7,704 bases of DNA, taken from Coxiellaceae bacterium. Lineage in GTDB: Bacteria > Pseudomonadota > Gammaproteobacteria > GCA-013414725. This document shows positions 5,240-7,704 of this stretch, in pieces; positions within the stretch are counted from its first letter, which is position 1; the number at the start of each line of letters is the position of its first letter. Where the stretch lies: assembly GCA_013414725.1 (NCBI GenBank), contig CP058706.1:527576-535279 (forward strand), written 5' to 3'. The notes below the pieces were generated by a model. The model had not been told where the DNA came from, did no database searches, and saw only the letters and a program-made list of their open reading frames with translations. A program made the translations under genes and the position numbers.

Positions 5240-6719
5240 TTGATTGAATATTTATAGCGATTAATAAATGCAGCTGCCTCTTGATAATCTTGGCTTTCGG
5301 TCGATGTCCGTAGTTTGATGGCAAGACAATAAGCAGCAAAAATTCATGGAAACTGGCATGAGCGAAAACAAACTCTCTCTCGGTCAATGGTAAAGTGTCA
5401 AGACCAATGGTACGTAACAGCCCAAAATTTCTAAAGATATTATTAATAAGCTCTTGTCGATATGCATTGGCTGCTTTCGGGTCATTGGTTAGGCCACTCA
5501 CATATTGCGTGAGATAGATCAATGCAGATTGATAGTGTTTCTTAGTGATGATTAAACTTCTGTCGCGAAAAGACTGCCAAGCAATTTCACTTAATATTGT
5601 TAAAATCAATTGGCTGTCAGGGTGCCCCCAAATATCTATGAGCAACCACTGATAAGTGTCTTGTGTGTTTTTACGTTGTAGATTGTGACGCAATAGATTA
5701 ATAATGATGGCTTCATATAAATTAGTAATGCCTGCCATTTTTGCTGAATTTTTTACACGCCCTCGATTTTCCAACCAACTGCTGCAAAGGAGCTCTAAAT
5801 TGATGGGGACACGAGCAATTTGCCGCAAATGAATGTTTTGATCAATCAATTGTAACAATCCATTAATTTTATCTTCTGCATCGAATTTTGCTAAAAACCT
5901 CCTAACATAGGTTGTAATATCACTGTCTTTAAATCCAGTCACCTGCAAACTAACTTCATCAAATTTAGTTTGGTAAAAATTGGGCCTGCTTGTAACAATA
6001 CGGACCGGCTTGGCCATCAATTCTTGTAGCAGTTTTATCAAACTTGGACTGGCATTGGCCGCAATGATTTCATCGTATCCGTCATTGATATAAACAATTT
6101 CATGCTCATGCCGCTGCAACCATAGATTCAACTCATTATCCGTGAATAATTCATTTTGTTGCACCGAAAGACACTCTTTACGAATGACGCTCAATAAATT
6201 AAGATGCTCAGGCGGATAATGCACTAAATTTCGCAAAGGAATGTAAAATACAGCCAAATAATGCGGCCAAAGTTTCCCTTCCGCCCAACGATGAGTGATA
6301 TGACGACATAAAGTTGATTTGCCTGCACCTGCGTAACCTTCCACGACAATTTTTTGATGACTGCCTGGCTGAAGAATATTTTCGACACTTATCTCTTCCT
6401 TGGTCGTGAAATGTTTATCTTGTTGTGGAATTTGCCAACTTTCCTCCGTCACTTCTTGCATATTATTGTTTGCATGCTCTTTCAGATCTTGCGTCTCTTT
6501 CAGAATAATTGTTTTTTCTATTAATAAATTAACAAAATAACTTTCTATGGGTAGAAAATGATCAGGATAGAGCAATAAAGGCATCCGGCTATTGGTAGAG
6601 TACCTCTGTTTTAAACGACTTTTTATTAGCGTGCTAATTGGGAAAAGTTGCTCATCACTTATGCGCGTGGTATTGTTATTTGCATGATCCAAAATCTGCT
6701 GCGTCAATGAATCCTGCAA
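5199..6719 (-). CDS. NACHT-domain NTPase, central fragment of the TIR-NACHT protein
   Basis: This frame is open from 6761; the nominal first codon at 6719 is TTG without a ribosome binding site, so it is a continuation and not a true start. Numbering from that codon: residues 1-110 are linker; strand KIVVEGYAGAGKSTL holds Walker A (G128-T136); VYINDGYDE at 209-217 is Walker B of the NACHT type, with D213, D216 and E217; VRIVTSRPN at 239-247 carries the sensor arginine; TGFKDSDITTYVRRFL at 261-276 is the conserved segment after it; IARVPINLELLC follows at 301-312. The NACHT C-terminal module ends in FVFAHASFHEF (450-460). After that the frame is wrong: with one more T the sequence reads FFAAYCLAIKLR, the family's expected ending, instead of the 46-residue tail present here. 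The protein binds ATP or GTP and presumably oligomerises when its repeats meet a ligand. Confidence 0.88.
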   Translation of the reverse strand: MQDSLTQQILDHANNNTTRISDEQLFPISTLIKSRLKQRYSTNSRMPLLLYPDHFLPIESYFVNLLIEKTIILKETQDLKEHANNNMQEVTEESWQIPQQDKHFTTKEEISVENILQPGSHQKIVVEGYAGAGKSTLCRHITHRWAEGKLWPHYLAVFYIPLRNLVHYPPEHLNLLSVIRKECLSVQQNELFTDNELNLWLQRHEHEIVYINDGYDEIIAANASPSLIKLLQELMAKPVRIVTSRPNFYQTKFDEVSLQVTGFKDSDITTYVRRFLAKFDAEDKINGLLQLIDQNIHLRQIARVPINLELLCSSWLENRGRVKNSAKMAGITNLYEAIIINLLRHNLQRKNTQDTYQWLLIDIWGHPDSQLILTILSEIAWQSFRDRSLIITKKHYQSALIYLTQYVSGLTNDPKAANAYRQELINNIFRNFGLLRTIGLDTLPLTEREFVFAHASFHEFLLLIVLPSNYGHRPKAKIIKRQLHLLIAINIQSSANKPVFYCRVAT

Positions 6720-6736
6720 ACCACAGAGGATCGCAA

Positions 6737-7573
6737 TTAAATCTTTGTCAAGATCATCTTTTCATTTAAATGATCTTTAAATTGAACAGGATTGATAAGT
6801 ATGTTGTGCTTGCACGCATCTTCAATAATATATTCCATCAATTGCTGACGCGTATTAAAGTTATGCTTTGCATTTCTCCATTTTAAATAAGCATAAAAAC
6901 GCTCAGTCCATTGCTCGGCTTCCTCTAATTTCGGAGGAATCATTTGTTGAAAAAATTTATCTCTTAATTCAGCAATAATCATTTTACTTGCCGGCAACAA
7001 ACGCATTAAAAGATCGAAAACTGCCGCATAATCAAGCCAAGGCTGACTAAACTGTAAAATATTTAAATTTTTATTTTGTATAGCTTGTGGAAAACAAGGT
7101 TCAAAAGAAGTTTCTAACTGCAAAGGCACCAACCAAGATTCAACGGCTTGTTGATTGGCGCGCTCTATGAGCAATGCTATTTCCCGCGTAGAACTAGGCA
7201 ATGTTTTAATTTCATTATTGATGATTTTTTCCAACAATACTTCATACTGCTTTGGCAATGATGGATGCCCTAGGATCAATACTTTGTCGGCAGTCTTAAG
7301 CTGACTAACAAATTGTGTTACCACATAGCTGGTATTACTGACATTGGCTTCACAATGAACGACTAAACCAGCCGCCATTAAAAAATCAGCCATTTGTTTG
7401 GCCTGGGGATCAACACCTATATCACGCGGATAAACGATATAACAACAAGGCAGTTTTTGGCCTGCTATTAATTGCTGTAATTTTACCAGTATTTTATTAA
7501 ATTGATGTTCTAAAAGAGTCCTTCTAAATTCATTATACTGTCCCTGAATATCCAGCGGGGCATTAGTATGCAT
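6737..7573 (-). CDS. TIR-like domain protein, N-terminal fragment of the TIR-NACHT protein
   Basis: 278 codons from ATG 7573. Residues 43-51 (CCYIVYPRD) form a first strand; helix 55-69 leads to strand GLVVHCE; then comes SNTSYVVTQFVSQLKTADKVLILGHPSL (79-106), the pattern of a TIR domain: helix, buried strand, then a GxPxLxxxYE loop as in the divergent TIR domains of host-associated bacteria. The next helix EVLLEKIINNEIKTL (111-125) is where TIR NAD+ hydrolases keep their catalytic glutamate, with E111, E115 and E121 as candidates. Residues 180-270 are helical linker with W/Y-rich WTERFYAYLKW. The final residues after E271-K272 (MILTKI) are out of frame; in the neighbouring frame the protein continues as DDLDKDLIAILCGLQ into the NACHT part. 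No clear Shine-Dalgarno sequence is seen; the gene starts 24 bases after the upstream stop, so coupling is likely. The TIR call is from pattern only. Confidence 0.65.
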   Translation of the reverse strand: MHTNAPLDIQGQYNEFRRTLLEHQFNKILVKLQQLIAGQKLPCCYIVYPRDIGVDPQAKQMADFLMAAGLVVHCEANVSNTSYVVTQFVSQLKTADKVLILGHPSLPKQYEVLLEKIINNEIKTLPSSTREIALLIERANQQAVESWLVPLQLETSFEPCFPQAIQNKNLNILQFSQPWLDYAAVFDLLMRLLPASKMIIAELRDKFFQQMIPPKLEEAEQWTERFYAYLKWRNAKHNFNTRQQLMEYIIEDACKHNILINPVQFKDHLNEKMILTKI

Positions 7574-7597
7574 CAGCGTTAAATCTCATCAATAAGG

Positions 7598-7704
7598 TTA
7601 TAGCTCCTGCCTAGATAGCTGCGTTTGTTTTTCAATAGCAATAAATCTTCCTTGTTCATCTTTTGCAATAGCAGAAAGACTCGTTTCGGGGTCATGAGTA
7701 TAAA
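7598..7704 (-). CDS. 3' end of an unrecognised upstream gene
   Basis: On the minus strand one frame is open from the right edge to TAA at 7598-7600. The 34 visible residues end in SLSAIAKDEQGRFIAIEKQ and TQLSRQEL, a normal hydrophilic protein C-terminus; of the other two frames one meets a stop at once and the other has a Leu/Lys-skewed composition. The stop lies 24 bases before the ATG of the TIR-NACHT locus, so the two are probably co-transcribed. The family cannot be named from this piece. If it encodes a partner of the STAND protein, it would be the first place to look for the rest of the system. Confidence 0.45.
   Translation of the reverse strand, partial: YTHDPETSLSAIAKDEQGRFIAIEKQTQLSRQEL

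Larger units (their letters stand above)
2222..7573 (-). pseudogene. TIR-NACHT-helical repeat STAND protein, one coding region split by eight frame changes
   Basis: Reconstructed length is about 1785 codons, from ATG 7573 to TAA 2222-2224. Frame breaks lie at homopolymers; plus-strand positions are 6759-6762 (4 T), 5338-5342 (5 A), 5219-5224 (6 A), 4809-4814 (6 T), 4172-4175 (4 A), 3743-3747 (5 A) and 3655-3661 (7 A). In each, one extra base restores the frame. An eighth change of opposite sign lies at 2655-2659 or 2620-2624. Seven gains minus one loss is a multiple of three, matching a total that already divides by three. Predicted layout: TIR-like domain about 40-195, linker, NACHT with Walker A near 413 and Walker B near 498, the NACHT-end FAHASFHEFFAAY motif near 740, helical repeats onward, and possible alpha/beta modules at the end. 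STAND proteins of this plan sense a ligand with the repeats, oligomerise with ATP and signal through TIR. Whether the breaks are biological or assembly errors is open, so a functional single CDS is quite possible. Confidence 0.75.

Noticed and set aside
6440..6690. Repeated HANNN motif (two copies about 70 residues apart in the linker before NACHT)
   Set aside because: The flanking residues and codons differ, so it is too short to call a duplication.
1..7704. CRISPR array, tRNA, rRNA, insertion sequence ends, attachment sites
   Set aside because: No regularly spaced repeats, no cloverleaf-like segments, no transposase motifs and no matching terminal repeats were seen on reading both strands.

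Overview
The window is AT-rich bacterial DNA with two blocks that converge on a strong hairpin terminator at about 2.2 kb. It reads like an intracellular or amoeba-associated gammaproteobacterium, perhaps Legionellales/Coxiellales-like. That is an inference from the SH3-protein/HtpX pair, the AT bias and the very large eukaryote-like NACHT protein; no marker gene fixes the taxonomy.

Left block (1-2210). The start of a minus-strand ATP-binding protein (AAA_14/DUF4143 type) lies at the left edge, behind a good sigma-70-like promoter that would give an almost leaderless mRNA. A divergent intergenic region follows. It ends in a promoter that fits the heat-shock sigma-32 consensus and drives a probable two-gene operon: a secreted SH3-domain protein with a Gln-rich tail, then htpX, the membrane zinc metalloprotease. 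The SH3 gene may be truncated by a single-base slip in a T run. A 13-bp hairpin with a GAAA loop and a T tract closes the operon.

Right block (2222-7704, all minus strand). Behind the 3' end of an unrecognised gene lies a 5.35-kb stretch that looks like seven separate ORFs. Frame analysis shows one coding region of about 1785 codons: an N-terminal TIR-like domain, a NACHT P-loop NTPase, a long HEAT/ARM-like helical array and two possible alpha/beta modules near the C-terminus. It is cut by eight single-base frame changes, at least seven of them in A/T homopolymers; seven look like one-base losses and one looks like a gain. The bridges used contain no nonsense mutation. Restoring the runs recreates expected NACHT-family motifs across the breaks. 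Three explanations compete: homopolymer errors in a long-read assembly, early pseudogene decay, or poly(A/T) slippage that still yields full-length protein.

TIR plus NACHT plus helical repeats is the layout of STAND sensors: the repeats detect a ligand, the NACHT oligomerises with ATP and the TIR signals or degrades NAD+. Such proteins act in anti-phage defence and also occur in host-associated bacteria. The sequence does not decide between a defence role and a host-directed one.
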